From the NCBI GenBank assembly GCA_022511045.1, contig JAFLSF010000007.1:1-57189 (forward strand): a DNA stretch of 57,189 bases. Direction: 5' to 3'. Every line of letters starts with the position of its first letter. Position 1 is the stretch's first letter. The DNA comes from Prevotella sp. (GTDB lineage: Bacteria > Bacteroidota > Bacteroidia > Bacteroidales > Bacteroidaceae). A model generated the notes under the pieces. The model saw only the letters and a program-made list of their open reading frames with translations. It did not search any database and was not told the origin of the DNA. Made by a program: the position numbers and the translations under genes. Shown one piece after another: positions 8,792 to 17,760 of the stretch.

Positions 8792-9862
8792 ATGGAAACG
8801 AGCAAGATTAGAATCAAAGACATAGCCATACGGGCGGGTGTCAGCGTGGGCACCGTAGACCGTGTGTTACACGACCGCCCAAACGTGTCGCCTAAGGCCT
8901 TAGAAAAGGTAAAGAAGGCGCTGGAGGAGATGGACTACAAGCCTAATATGTATGCCTCGGCGTTGGCCTATAACAAGTCGTACACGTTCTACTGCGTTCT
9001 GCCAAAACACGAGTCTGAGGCTTACTGGGATGAGGTAGAGGAAGGTATGGCCGAGGGATGCGAGCGTCGCAGGGATTTCCGTGTATCACATAAGGTGATG
9101 TATTACAACCGATTCTCTACAGAGTCATTCTCTGAGGTGATGGAGGAAAGTCTGGCAAAGAAACCAGACGGACTCGTCATTGTAGCCTCCGAACTCGACG
9201 TCACGCGTCGTTACGCTGACTTGCTTCACCAAAGGCAGACTCCATTTATCCTGCTTGACTCTTATATGGCCGACTTAAAACCCCTGTCATTCTACGGCCA
9301 AGATTCTTTCAGTAGCGGCTATTTTGCTGGACGCATGCTCATGATGCTGGCTCCCAGCGAGACCGAGATTATGCTGATGAAGCAGACAAGAGCAGGCAAC
9401 GTAGCATCAAAACAACAGGAAAACCGCGAAACGGGCTTTCGTCTATATATGAAAGACCACTACCCACAAGTAGAGATACACGAGGTAAACCTCTCATTGG
9501 AAGACAAACAGGAACAACATGAGGCTGTTTTGGAAAAGTTTTTCGAGAAACATCCGCAAGTGCATCATTGTATCACGTTCAATTCTAAAGCCTACATTGT
9601 AGGAGACTATCTGCTGAAGTCTAACCGCCGCGATGTACAGATAATGGGCTACGATATGGTACCACGCAATGCCGAATGTGTCCGTCAAGGTAGCATCTCT
9701 TTCCTTATTGCACAACACGCCTATATGCAAGGATATGCCTGCATTGAGACCCTATTCAATGCCATCGTGTTGAAGAAAGAGGTTGAGCCTGTCAATTATA
9801 TGCCTATCGAACTATTAACGCGCGAGAACATAGACTTCTATCGCCGTAAAAACATTGGATAA
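8792..9862 (+). CDS. LacI-family transcriptional regulator
   Basis: This 356-residue protein starts with a LacI helix-turn-helix (about residues 5-50: IKDIAIRAGVSVGTVDRVLH) including the hinge-proximal YKPNMYASAL. It continues with a periplasmic-binding-protein-like sensor domain (about 62-340). It is the first gene of a rightward unit with uxaA and a transporter and faces kdgK-eda, so it probably controls hexuronate use and binds a pathway sugar acid or KDG/KDPG. That ligand is inferred from context only. LacI-type members of this group in Bacteroidales can activate as well as repress. The protein is cytosolic. Confidence 0.93.
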   Translation: METSKIRIKDIAIRAGVSVGTVDRVLHDRPNVSPKALEKVKKALEEMDYKPNMYASALAYNKSYTFYCVLPKHESEAYWDEVEEGMAEGCERRRDFRVSHKVMYYNRFSTESFSEVMEESLAKKPDGLVIVASELDVTRRYADLLHQRQTPFILLDSYMADLKPLSFYGQDSFSSGYFAGRMLMMLAPSETEIMLMKQTRAGNVASKQQENRETGFRLYMKDHYPQVEIHEVNLSLEDKQEQHEAVLEKFFEKHPQVHHCITFNSKAYIVGDYLLKSNRRDVQIMGYDMVPRNAECVRQGSISFLIAQHAYMQGYACIETLFNAIVLKKEVEPVNYMPIELLTRENIDFYRRKNIG

Positions 9863-9904
9863 AGAAGATATACTAAAACTAAAACATTAAAAATACAAAG
9901 AATT

Positions 9905-11401
9905 ATGGCATTAGCAACATTTCTGAAAATCAACCCCGCAGATTCCGTCGTAGTATGCCTGCAAGCTAAGAAAAAAGGCGAAGTGATGGACATAGACGGC
10001 AAGCAGGTTACACTGAATCAAGACACACCCGCTGGTCACAAAGTACTTATCAAGGACGTCCGCAAAGGCGAAGACATCATCAAGTACGGCTATCCTATAG
10101 GTCACGCCCTTCAAGACATGAAGGCTGGCGACTGGGTGAACGAAGACAATCTAAAGACCAACCTAAGCGGCACGCTGGAGTACACATATCAACCAGTGAA
10201 CCAACCGCTTACTATCAAAGACGAAAAGCGAGCCTTTAAAGGCTATGTCCGTAAAAATGGTGATGTGGGTGTGCGTAATGAAATATGGATTGTGCCTACC
10301 GTCGGATGCGTAAACGGTATTGCCGAGCGTCTGGCTCAGCAACTTCGCAAAGAGACGGGTTGCAAGGATGTAGACTCTATCTGGTCGTGGCACCACAACT
10401 ACGGATGTTCACAACTTTCGGAAGACCACGAAAACACCCGCAAGGTCTTGCGCGACATCTGCTTGCACCCAAATGCTGGCGGTGTGCTGGTGCTGAGTCT
10501 TGGTTGCGAAAACAACCAGCCCGAAGATTTCATGGCTATGTTAGGTGACTATGACAAGGACCGCATCAAGTTGCTCGTAACCCAACGCGTAGAGGGAGAT
10601 GAGATGGAGGCAGGTATGCAATTGCTCCGCGAACTCTATACTCAAGCCAGTCAAGATAAGCGCCAAGAAGTCAGCGTCTCGAAACTTCGCGTAGGTTTGA
10701 AGTGTGGCGGTTCCGATGGTTTCTCGGGTATCACGGCTAATCCACTCGTTGGCGAGTTCAGCGATTGGTTGGTTGCTCAAGGTGGCACCAGCGTGCTGAC
10801 TGAAGTACCAGAGATGTTTGGTGCTGAAACTATCCTCATGAATCGTTGCGAGACACCCGAGTTGTTCGGCCAGACCGTCTCTATGATTAACAATTTCAAG
10901 AATTATTTCCTCTCTCACGGCGAGCCCGTAGGTGAGAATCCTTCACCAGGCAACAAGGCTGGCGGCATTTCTACCCTCGAAGACAAAGCACTCGGCTGTA
11001 CCCAGAAATGCGGCAAGGCTCCCGTTAGCGGCGTGATGGAATATGGCGACCGTTTAGAACACAACGGATTGAACTTACTCTCCGCTCCTGGCAACGACCT
11101 TGTAGCCTCTACGGCTCTGGCTTCCTCGGGTTGCCATATCGTACTCTTTACGACTGGACGCGGAACACCTTTCGGCACTTTCGTACCCACAATGAAAGTA
11201 GCCACCAACCCTACCCTCGCCAAGAACAAGCCTCATTGGGTAGACTTCTCGGCTGGTCAGTTGGTCGAAGGACGCACAATGCAGGAAATTGTACCCGAGT
11301 TTATTGATAAGGTATTAGCCGTAGCTTCTGGTGAAAAAGCCCGCAATGAGGAGAACGGCTATCGTGAAATATCCATTTTTAAGAATGGTGTAACACTTTA
11401 A
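9905..11401 (+). CDS. uxaA: Altronate dehydratase (UxaA family)
   Basis: This 498-residue protein has an N-terminal SAF-type UxaA domain (about 1-95) and the long C-terminal catalytic domain with conserved VPTVGCVNG, WSWHHNYGCSQ, LSLGCENNQ and GLKCGGSDGFSG segments rich in Cys, Gly and His. It would dehydrate D-altronate to 2-keto-3-deoxygluconate, the substrate of the kinase encoded just to the left. Length is normal for a fused UxaA. It lies 42 bp after the LacI-type gene and 4 bp before the transporter gene. Tagaturonate reductase and uronate isomerase are not in the window. A related sugar acid cannot be excluded as substrate. Confidence 0.92.
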   Translation: MALATFLKINPADSVVVCLQAKKKGEVMDIDGKQVTLNQDTPAGHKVLIKDVRKGEDIIKYGYPIGHALQDMKAGDWVNEDNLKTNLSGTLEYTYQPVNQPLTIKDEKRAFKGYVRKNGDVGVRNEIWIVPTVGCVNGIAERLAQQLRKETGCKDVDSIWSWHHNYGCSQLSEDHENTRKVLRDICLHPNAGGVLVLSLGCENNQPEDFMAMLGDYDKDRIKLLVTQRVEGDEMEAGMQLLRELYTQASQDKRQEVSVSKLRVGLKCGGSDGFSGITANPLVGEFSDWLVAQGGTSVLTEVPEMFGAETILMNRCETPELFGQTVSMINNFKNYFLSHGEPVGENPSPGNKAGGISTLEDKALGCTQKCGKAPVSGVMEYGDRLEHNGLNLLSAPGNDLVASTALASSGCHIVLFTTGRGTPFGTFVPTMKVATNPTLAKNKPHWVDFSAGQLVEGRTMQEIVPEFIDKVLAVASGEKARNEENGYREISIFKNGVTL

Positions 11402-11405
11402 AGAA

Positions 11406-12680
11406 TTGAGAAAAGGTCTGATAGCATTATCACCTTTGGCGGTGTTCATCCTTTTGTATTTAGTCACGAGCATCATCGCTCGTGACTTTTACAAAGTCCC
11501 TATTACTGTTGCCTTTTTGGCAGCATCGGTTTATGCCGTGATTATGAGCGGCGGTATTCCTCTTCGCGAGCGTATTGACATCTATAGTCGCGGAGCCGCC
11601 ACAGGGCAGATGATGCTGATGATATGGATATTCATCCTTGCGGGAGCCTTTGCTCATACGGCGAAGATGATGGGTGCTATTGACGCTACGGTCAATTTAG
11701 CGCTAACCTTGCTTCCTGGGCAAATGCTCTTAGCAGGTCTCTTTTTAGCCGCTTGCTTTATTTCCGTTAGCGTAGGCACCAGCGTAGGTACAATCGTAGC
11801 ACTGACTCCTATTGCTGCAGGTGTGGCTGAGCAGACTGGCATTGACGTATCGATGATGGTAGCGGTCGTGGTGGGTGGTTCATTCTTTGGCGACAATCTC
11901 TCATTCATTAGCGATACAACCATTGTGGCAACATCTACGCAAGGGTGCAGGCTGAGTGACAAGTTCCGTGTTAACTCGTTCATAGTCTTTCCTGCCGCAT
12001 TGGCTATCCTCGTCCTCTATATTATAATGGGCGTAAATATCTCCTCGCCTCAAAACGTGCCTGAAGTAGCTATTATGAAAGTGCTACCTTATCTAATAGT
12101 ACTCATAAGCGCTATTGCAGGCATGAACGTTATGGCCGTATTGACCATAGGTACTATCCTTACGGGAGTTATCGGAATTAGTGATGGCTCGTTTGACATA
12201 TTTGGCTGGATACAAGCTATAGGACAAGGCATAACAGGAATGGGTGAACTCATTATCATCACCATGATGGCGGGAGGACTACTTGAAATTATCAGGCATA
12301 ACGGCGGTATTGATTTCATCATTCACCTCCTCACCCGTCACGTCAATAACAAACGTGGAGCGGAATTGGCAGTAGCAGGTCTCGTATCTTTTGTAGACCT
12401 CTGCACGGCTAACAACACTGTAGCGATTATTACTGTGGGAGGTATTGCCAAACAAATAGCCGACCGCTTCGGGGTTGACAACCGTAAATGCGCTTCAATA
12501 CTTGATACTTTTTCGTGTGCAGTACAAGGATTCATCCCCTACGGAGCACAAATTCTTATGGCGGCAGGACTTGCAAGTCTCAATCCCATCAGCCTTCTGC
12601 CTTACCTCTATTATCCATTAGCCATAGGTTTAACGGCATTGATAGCCATTTTATTTAGATACCCCAAGCGCTATTCATGA
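11406..12680 (+). CDS. NhaC-family Na+/H+ antiporter-like transporter
   Basis: This 424-residue inner-membrane protein has about 10-12 membrane segments and the family-typical stretches SVGTSVGTIVALTPI, GGSFFGDNLSFISDTT and FVDLCTANNTVAI. NhaC-family members exchange Na+ for protons, and some relatives move organic substrates. It begins with TTG at 11406, four bases after the uxaA stop, since no suitable ATG or GTG lies near the hydrophobic start. The position between uxaA and a small gene suggests a role with the uronate operon, either ion balance during substrate uptake or uptake itself, but this is inference. Confidence 0.87.
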   Translation: MRKGLIALSPLAVFILLYLVTSIIARDFYKVPITVAFLAASVYAVIMSGGIPLRERIDIYSRGAATGQMMLMIWIFILAGAFAHTAKMMGAIDATVNLALTLLPGQMLLAGLFLAACFISVSVGTSVGTIVALTPIAAGVAEQTGIDVSMMVAVVVGGSFFGDNLSFISDTTIVATSTQGCRLSDKFRVNSFIVFPAALAILVLYIIMGVNISSPQNVPEVAIMKVLPYLIVLISAIAGMNVMAVLTIGTILTGVIGISDGSFDIFGWIQAIGQGITGMGELIIITMMAGGLLEIIRHNGGIDFIIHLLTRHVNNKRGAELAVAGLVSFVDLCTANNTVAIITVGGIAKQIADRFGVDNRKCASILDTFSCAVQGFIPYGAQILMAAGLASLNPISLLPYLYYPLAIGLTALIAILFRYPKRYS

Positions 12681-13048
12681 AGAAAGACATCATTATTAGG
12701 AATTTAGAACGGTTAATAGCTTGTACTAATCAACAAGGAGGAATAGACCGCATAGAGCCTATGACGACATGGAAATGGGACAAGTTATACCGCATTGCTC
12801 GCAAGTATCACATAGAAGCATGGGTGGCCGACGGAATTAGACATTACGATGGGGAATTTTTCCTAAATATCACACCAGAACAACGCCAGCGATTCCTGAC
12901 ATCGCCATCAGAGAAAGATTCAAAACGGCTGTCTAGATTTCAATTAGACGTAGAACGTAGACAAAGCCTACGTTACCGCCTTAGCCGCCATTCTTTGAGC
13001 ATTTATGTACAAGACTTCATCAATCACATTAGAAATATTGAAGAATAG
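12677..13048 (+). CDS. Small protein of unknown function
   Basis: This 123-residue protein begins in a four-base ATGA overlap with the transporter gene, so it is translationally coupled to it. It is hydrophilic and probably helical, with WKWDKLYRIARKYHIEAWVADGI near residues 32-54 (a Trp/Tyr-rich helix) and a basic C-terminal half (KRLSRFQLDVERRQS, RYRLSRHS). There is no signal peptide or membrane segment. I do not recognise the family. It ends the operon that starts with the LacI-type gene, 52 bp before a convergent gene. Confidence 0.7.
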   Translation: MKKDIIIRNLERLIACTNQQGGIDRIEPMTTWKWDKLYRIARKYHIEAWVADGIRHYDGEFFLNITPEQRQRFLTSPSEKDSKRLSRFQLDVERRQSLRYRLSRHSLSIYVQDFINHIRNIEE

Positions 13049-13099
13049 TTGGGAATATATACTAAAGAATAATCTCCCTACCCTCATATTTCCACGTTC

Positions 13100-14794
13100 T
13101 TAATGCCGATAGCGTATCTCAAACAAAGTATGATCGCCCATAAATCGGCTCTTGTCCACAAATCCCTTAATACCTTTTAGCCGCCCCTTTCCCGTATATT
13201 GCCACATAGTAATATCTTTACCATCAGCTAAGACGGGCTCCTCATCTGTGTAAAGGGCTATCATCAATTTATAGTCATCTAAAAGACCTTGTAAGTACTT
13301 GTTGTAAAAGTTACGTCCCGTATAGATAAGTGGGCGTTGCTGATACGCTTCTTCCACAAGTTCAAGAAATAGGAACAACGAATCGCGGAATTCGTCTACT
13401 GGCAAACCTCCCATTGATTCCACATCTATCATCGGTATCAAATCTTGGTCACGGGGCAGACATTGGGACTTAAAATTCTCCAATTGCAACCTTTGCTCGG
13501 TACGCGGACGGTAGAAATGATAACTACCCACCTTCAAACCATGATAATGAGCCATTTTGATATTACGCTCAAAAGTCTCGTCAATACGGTCACCACCTTC
13601 TGTAGCCTTGATATAGACATAAGCCATAGGCGTATGCTCTCCGACGGTCTCCCAGAACACATGACCTTGATAATGACTCAAGTCTATGCCGTGAATATGT
13701 TGACAAGTATCCTCGCACATCACTTCATAGTCACTTTGGGCTTGAACAACCAACGGACAAAGCAGACAGACAAATAGTACCGCGAGAGCAGAAAAATTCC
13801 TGCGCCCTTTGATATAATATTGCCAAAGCAACGAGAAACTTCGTTGTTCTGGAATATCGCTGACCACACGATTTGCTTGTATTTCTCGTCGGTCGGCTTC
13901 CAGTTCCTTTTTTTGCCTATTGAAATCGCGACGCGCCTTGACAATCGCCTTAAACTCTCCAACATTAAACCTTAACAACAGCTCAAAAGCAGCTAAATAG
14001 TCCAAGAAACAGCGCCATCGCATAACGTGTTTCAGTTCTTGCTCAGGCAGACATTTATAAAGCATCGAAAGGTTGTTACGGAAATTGAGATAAGTTTTCA
14101 TAGGATTAGATTTTGGCAATGTACCACCGCCCACATGATAGACATAGCTATCTGGAAGGCAATAAATCTTTCGCCCTCGTATACGAAGCCTCCAACAGAG
14201 GTCTATCTCCTCGCAATGCGCAAAAAAACGACTATCAAGTCCTCCCGCCTCCCAATAATCCTTCGAGCGAATCATCAGAGCCGCCCCCGATGCCCACAAC
14301 ACTTCTGCGACATAATTATATTGTCCGTTATCCTCTTCTATCGTGTCAAAAATGCGACCTCTGCAAAAGGGGTAACCATATCGGTCAAGATAACCTCCGC
14401 AAGCTCCTGCATATTCAAACATATCTTTATCATAGATAGATAAGAGCTTTGGTTGACAAGCGGCTACTTCCTCATGGGTATCCATAAACTCCACAAGTGG
14501 CGTCAGCCAATGATGAGTCACCTCAACGTCAGAATTCAACAAAACATAATATTGAGATTCTATTTGTTTCAAGGCTTTGTTATAACCTTCTGCATACCCC
14601 CAATTCTTTCCCAATTCAAGGATGCGACATTCTGGAAATTCCTTGCGCACATAATCTATCGAGTTATCTGTTGAAGCATTGTCCGCCACATAGATGGTAG
14701 CTTCATCCCGTGAGTAATTTAAGACTGTAGACAGATATTGTGCCAACATCTTCTGTCCGTTCCAATTCAGTATTACGATAGCAACTTTCTTCAT
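13100..14794 (-). CDS. Glycosyltransferase family 2 / GH25 lysozyme fusion
   Basis: This is a 564-residue protein. Residues about 3-250 form a GT2 domain (VAIVILNWNGQ, ADNASTDNS, LLNSDVEV as DxD-like motif, EEIDLCWRLRIRG). A basic helical linker follows, then a hydrophobic segment at about 335-352 ending in VVQAQSD, which looks like a complete signal peptide. Residues about 368-560 form a GH25 muramidase domain with GIDLSHYQG, KATEGG and MIDVES carrying the acidic catalytic residues. The layout implies a cytosolic transferase tethered to a periplasmic lysozyme-like domain. No ATG, GTG or TTG codon in frame near the junction offers a separate GH25 start. It lies 3 bp downstream of mtaB. Confidence 0.88.
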   Translation of the reverse strand: MKKVAIVILNWNGQKMLAQYLSTVLNYSRDEATIYVADNASTDNSIDYVRKEFPECRILELGKNWGYAEGYNKALKQIESQYYVLLNSDVEVTHHWLTPLVEFMDTHEEVAACQPKLLSIYDKDMFEYAGACGGYLDRYGYPFCRGRIFDTIEEDNGQYNYVAEVLWASGAALMIRSKDYWEAGGLDSRFFAHCEEIDLCWRLRIRGRKIYCLPDSYVYHVGGGTLPKSNPMKTYLNFRNNLSMLYKCLPEQELKHVMRWRCFLDYLAAFELLLRFNVGEFKAIVKARRDFNRQKKELEADRREIQANRVVSDIPEQRSFSLLWQYYIKGRRNFSALAVLFVCLLCPLVVQAQSDYEVMCEDTCQHIHGIDLSHYQGHVFWETVGEHTPMAYVYIKATEGGDRIDETFERNIKMAHYHGLKVGSYHFYRPRTEQRLQLENFKSQCLPRDQDLIPMIDVESMGGLPVDEFRDSLFLFLELVEEAYQQRPLIYTGRNFYNKYLQGLLDDYKLMIALYTDEEPVLADGKDITMWQYTGKGRLKGIKGFVDKSRFMGDHTLFEIRYRH

Positions 14795-14797
14795 AAT

Positions 14798-16162
14798 TTA
14801 TTTTTCGACTTTTAAAGCCGTCTTATCATGATTAAATGTTCCTAAACGAACGTTTAACAACTGATTATCGTATTCCTCCTTAGCCTCTGAGGGCGAAAGT
14901 TCTACACGGATGTAATTTTTCGTAAAACCATGCATCGCTTTTCCGCGAGGAGCTTTCTCAAACAGCACCTCAGCATCTTGCCCAATATGTCGTTTGTAAA
15001 ATGCGAGAGTCTTTTCGTCCGAAAGTTCCAATAGCCTACGGCAACGCTCCCGCCTATCAGCATCGCTAACCACATACGGAATGTGCAGTGCCGCCGTTCC
15101 TGGCCGCTCGGAATAAGGAAATACGTGTAACTGGGTAACATCAAGACTTTGTAAGAATTCATAGGTTTCCTCAAAACATTCTGGCGTCTCACCCCTACAA
15201 CCTGCCATCACATCTACTCCTATAAAAGCATCTGGCATTAACTCTTTAATCTGATATATCTTATCAGCGAACAACTGACGGTCATAGTGGCGATGCATTA
15301 GTTTCAATACCGTGTCGCTACCACTTTGGAGCGGAATATGCCAATGAGGCATAAATGCTCGGCTTTTAGCACAATATGTTATCAACTCGTCGCTCAACAA
15401 GTCTGGCTCCATGCTGCTGATACGATAACGGCTGATACCCTCCACCGCATCCAATGCCTTCACCAAATCCACGAAACTTTCACCCGTAGTCTTTCCAAAG
15501 TCACCAATGTTCACACCCGTCAGCACTATCTCTCTGCCTCCCTCACGAACAGTTTCTTCCGCCTGCTTAACCAGCGACGCAATAGTCGGATTTCTACTGA
15601 AGCCACGAGCATAGGGAATGGTGCAATAGGTACAAAAATAGTCACATCCGTCTTGTACTTTCAGGAAATATCGCGTACGGTTTCCCCGTGAACAACTGGG
15701 TGCAAATGTCTTTATGTCCTTTGTTTTCTCTGCTCTGTAGATACCTTCCGTCTGCCTGTTTTCTTTTTCTCTGCAAGACGCAACCTCGTCTCTATTCACA
15801 AAAGCCTCAGACAAGAACTGCACCAAGTTGGCTTTTTCATTAGAGCCTAACACCAAGTTTACCCCCTCTATCTTACTGATACGTGCAGGCTCTAATTGTG
15901 CATAGCATCCAGTAACCACCACAAAGGCCCGAGGATGCTCGCGTACCATACGATGAATAGCCTGGCGACACTTATGGTCAGCTACCTCCGTCACAGAACA
16001 TGTGTTAATAAGACAAATGTCGGCCTCCTCGCCTTTTTTCGCTGTCTGCACACCCATCTGACTCAACATATTTCCAAATGTTGACGTCTCTGAGAAGTTT
16101 AGTTTGCATCCCAGCGTATAATAAACAGCCTTTTTACCTTGAAAAGCAGCAGTATCTATCAT
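14798..16162 (-). CDS. mtaB: tRNA t6A37 methylthiotransferase
   Basis: This is a protein of about 454 residues, a radical-SAM enzyme converting t6A37 to ms2t6A37 in tRNA. It has the N-terminal UPF0004 domain (YYTLGCKLNFSE, NTCSVTEVADHKC, VVTGCYAQ) with three cluster-binding Cys. Then comes the radical-SAM CxxxCxxC in DGCDYFCTYCTIPYARG, and a C-terminal TRAM-like region. The NTCSVTEVADHK and CKLNFSET patterns fit MtaB better than MiaB or RimO. The longest frame starts at 16216, but a -7 element at 16194-16201 lies inside it, so the ATG at 16162 (MIDTAAFQGKKAVYYT) is preferred. It is cytosolic. Confidence 0.93.
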   Translation of the reverse strand: MIDTAAFQGKKAVYYTLGCKLNFSETSTFGNMLSQMGVQTAKKGEEADICLINTCSVTEVADHKCRQAIHRMVREHPRAFVVVTGCYAQLEPARISKIEGVNLVLGSNEKANLVQFLSEAFVNRDEVASCREKENRQTEGIYRAEKTKDIKTFAPSCSRGNRTRYFLKVQDGCDYFCTYCTIPYARGFSRNPTIASLVKQAEETVREGGREIVLTGVNIGDFGKTTGESFVDLVKALDAVEGISRYRISSMEPDLLSDELITYCAKSRAFMPHWHIPLQSGSDTVLKLMHRHYDRQLFADKIYQIKELMPDAFIGVDVMAGCRGETPECFEETYEFLQSLDVTQLHVFPYSERPGTAALHIPYVVSDADRRERCRRLLELSDEKTLAFYKRHIGQDAEVLFEKAPRGKAMHGFTKNYIRVELSPSEAKEEYDNQLLNVRLGTFNHDKTALKVEK

Positions 16163-16193
16163 ATATATCAATAAGGTGTCATGTTTACAAGTA

Positions 16194-16201
16194 CAAAGGT
16201 A
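16194..16201 (-). promoter_or_regulatory. -7 element of mtaB
   Basis: On the minus strand this reads TACCTTTG, a consensus Bacteroidetes -7 box, about 31 bp before the preferred mtaB ATG. The -33 box is poor (an A/T-rich run with ATTG). It decides the mtaB start. Confidence 0.65.
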
Positions 16202-16370
16202 CATAAAAAAAAACAATTTTCACCCTTTTTAGCCAAATATTCACTTAGTAGCGAAAAATGTACGAAATTTAACATTTCACAACTCACTGACTATTAAACG
16301 TTTGCAAAAAAGTTACATAAATGACCTAAAAAAAAACACAAAAAAAGATACAACGTATTGAAAAAATGCC

Positions 16371-16378
16371 TAACTTTG
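16371..16378 (+). promoter_or_regulatory. -7 element of the small lipoprotein gene
   Basis: TAACTTTG followed by C fits the -7 consensus, about 53 bp before the ATG at 16432. The upstream sequence is A-rich without a clear TTTG. Confidence 0.65.
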
Positions 16379-16431
16379 CAGCGTTTTAATAAACAAATGA
16401 TTGTTTTACAGATTTAAAAAGCTTAGAAAAA

Positions 16432-16605
16432 ATGAAAAAGTTAGTTTTGATGTTCGTTGCTGTTGCAGCTATTTCGTTCGCTTCTTGTGGTAACAAGACT
16501 GCTCAGGCTGAGGCCGTTGACACAGACACTGTTGTTATGAACGACACTGTTGACACTACAGTTGTTGACACCACAGTTGTTGATAGCGCTGTTGTTGCTG
16601 AGTAA
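16432..16605 (+). CDS. Small Asp/Thr/Val-repeat lipoprotein
   Basis: This 57-residue protein has a lipoprotein signal (MKKLVLMFVAVAAISFASC, lipobox SFAS-C, Cys19). The mature part is only about 39 residues and is made of short repeats of the type D-T-x-V-V (DTDTVV, DTVDTTVVDTTVVDSAVV). It is acidic, lacks aromatic residues and is probably an extended surface or periplasmic lipopeptide. It has its own -7 element and a strong terminator, so it is a free-standing single gene, possibly well expressed. The family is common in Bacteroidales as unnamed small lipoproteins. No function can be assigned. Confidence 0.8.
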   Translation: MKKLVLMFVAVAAISFASCGNKTAQAEAVDTDTVVMNDTVDTTVVDTTVVDSAVVAE

Positions 16606-16634
16606 TATCAAGCACGAACTCTAATTGAGAGAAC

Positions 16635-16664
16635 ACCGTTGGATGCGAATCTGACGGTTTTTTT
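16635..16664 (+). terminator. Terminator of the small lipoprotein gene
   Basis: ACCGTTGGAT pairs with ATCTGACGGT around a GCGA tetraloop (GNRA type) and is followed by a run of seven T. Confidence 0.92.
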
Positions 16665-16710
16665 ATTGTATTCACAAGTATACCAAAATAGCAGAATCAA
16701 CTTGTTCTTC

Positions 16711-16791
16711 ACGCGGACTATCCGCACCATGAGTGTGGAGTATGCGGACAAGGAGTGCGGAATATCCGCGCTCTCAATGGGGACTATAAAG
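16711..16791. repeat. 22-bp palindromic tandem array, family A copy 2
   Basis: Units start at 16711, 16733 and 16755, and a final partial unit at 16777-16791 ends GGGGACTATAAAG. Unit 1 ends CACCATGA and unit 2 carries TATGCGGACAAGGA, the same order as in the copy at 56975. It lies between the converging lipoprotein and rplI genes, in a spacer of about 315 bp that otherwise holds only the two terminators. Confidence 0.9.
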
Positions 16792-16845
16792 TTTCTTCTG
16801 ACAAAGTGACGCTTCGTTAGCAACATAACGGCACTTTACATTAGA

Positions 16846-16885
16846 CAAAAAAGGAGAATCCCGACTGCTTTTGCAATCGGGATTC
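16846..16885 (-). terminator. Terminator of the rpsF-rpsR-rplI operon
   Basis: On the minus strand GAATCCCGA pairs with TCGGGATTC, extended by an inner TGC/GCA stem, and is followed by TTTTTT. It lies 36 bp beyond the rplI stop. Confidence 0.88.
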
Positions 16886-16920
16886 CTCTTGTGTATAACA
16901 ACTGATGTGTTTTACAGTAA

Positions 16921-17472
16921 TTATTCTTCTGTAGCAGGAGCCTCCTCAACAGCAACTTCTTCCTGTGCGGGAGCCTCAACGACGGCAGCTTTGGCAACAG
17001 GGACCTCTTCCTGCTTCTCCTCGGCGGGAGTATTCTCGGCAACAACCTTCACAGGAACCTCAACGGTTACCTCCTTGTGGAAGTGTACCAAAGCCACATA
17101 GTCACCTACGGTCTTGGCATCCTTCATGGTGATAATCTTACGGTCAATCTCGTGGCCAAGTTTCTTCAACTCTTCAGCTACCAGATTTACACCAACAGAA
17201 CCATAGAGCTGACCTGTTGCGCTAACTTTGGCAGCAATGCAAAGAGCAACGTCCTTGATGGCTTCGGCTTTCTGCTCTGCCGCAGCTTTCAAGGCTGCCA
17301 ACTTGTGAGCCTGCTGCTTCAAGTTCTCTGCGAGAATCTTTTTGGCAGAGGGAGAGGCAATAACAGCCTTACCTTGAGGAATCAGATAGTTACGGCCGTA
17401 ACCAGACTTCACATTTACAATATCGTTCTTGTAACCCAAGCCGATAATATCTTCTTTCAGTATAATTTCCAT
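16921..17472 (-). CDS. rplI: 50S ribosomal protein bL9
   Basis: This 183-residue protein is the large-subunit protein bL9. It begins with MEIILKEDIIGLGYKNDIV and carries the signature VKSGYGRNYLIPQGKAV (about 22-38), followed by the long connecting helix and the C-terminal RNA-binding domain. About 30 extra C-terminal residues rich in Glu, Ala, Pro and Val (VVEAPAQEEVAVEEAPATEE) go beyond the usual length of about 150. Such acidic tails occur in Bacteroidetes bL9. It is the third gene of the rpsF-rpsR-rplI operon, 18 bp after rpsR. Confidence 0.97.
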   Translation of the reverse strand: MEIILKEDIIGLGYKNDIVNVKSGYGRNYLIPQGKAVIASPSAKKILAENLKQQAHKLAALKAAAEQKAEAIKDVALCIAAKVSATGQLYGSVGVNLVAEELKKLGHEIDRKIITMKDAKTVGDYVALVHFHKEVTVEVPVKVVAENTPAEEKQEEVPVAKAAVVEAPAQEEVAVEEAPATEE

Positions 17473-17490
17473 TCTTGCGTCCTCCTTATT

Positions 17491-17757
17491 TTACTTCATC
17501 AGGTCAGTTACGTAAGGCAGCAGAGCGATTTGGCGGGCACGCTTAACAGCTTGAGCCACGCGGCGCTGATACTTCAGAGAGGTGCCCGTGATACGACGGG
17601 GCAGAATTTTACCCTGCTCGTTCAAGAACTTCTTCAAGAACTCGGGATCCTTGTAGTCAATGTACTTGATACCACTTTTCTTGAAGCGGCAGTACTTCTT
17701 CTTCTTCGTGTCGATAGAAGGAGCGTTCAAATAGCGGATTTCTGTGTCTTGTGCCAT
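17491..17757 (-). CDS. rpsR: 30S ribosomal protein bS18
   Basis: This 88-residue protein is bS18, which binds the 30S platform together with bS6. The conserved [29 protein letters not shown] and [20 protein letters not shown] are present. It lies 3 bp after rpsF and 18 bp before rplI. Confidence 0.97.
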   Translation of the reverse strand: MAQDTEIRYLNAPSIDTKKKKYCRFKKSGIKYIDYKDPEFLKKFLNEQGKILPRRITGTSLKYQRRVAQAVKRARQIALLPYVTDLMK

Positions 17758-17760
17758 AGG

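Noticed and set aside
13100..14794. Reading the GT2-GH25 gene as two separate genes
   Set aside because: No stop and no ATG, GTG or TTG in frame near the junction is present in this sequence. A sequencing error remains possible and is noted in the finding.
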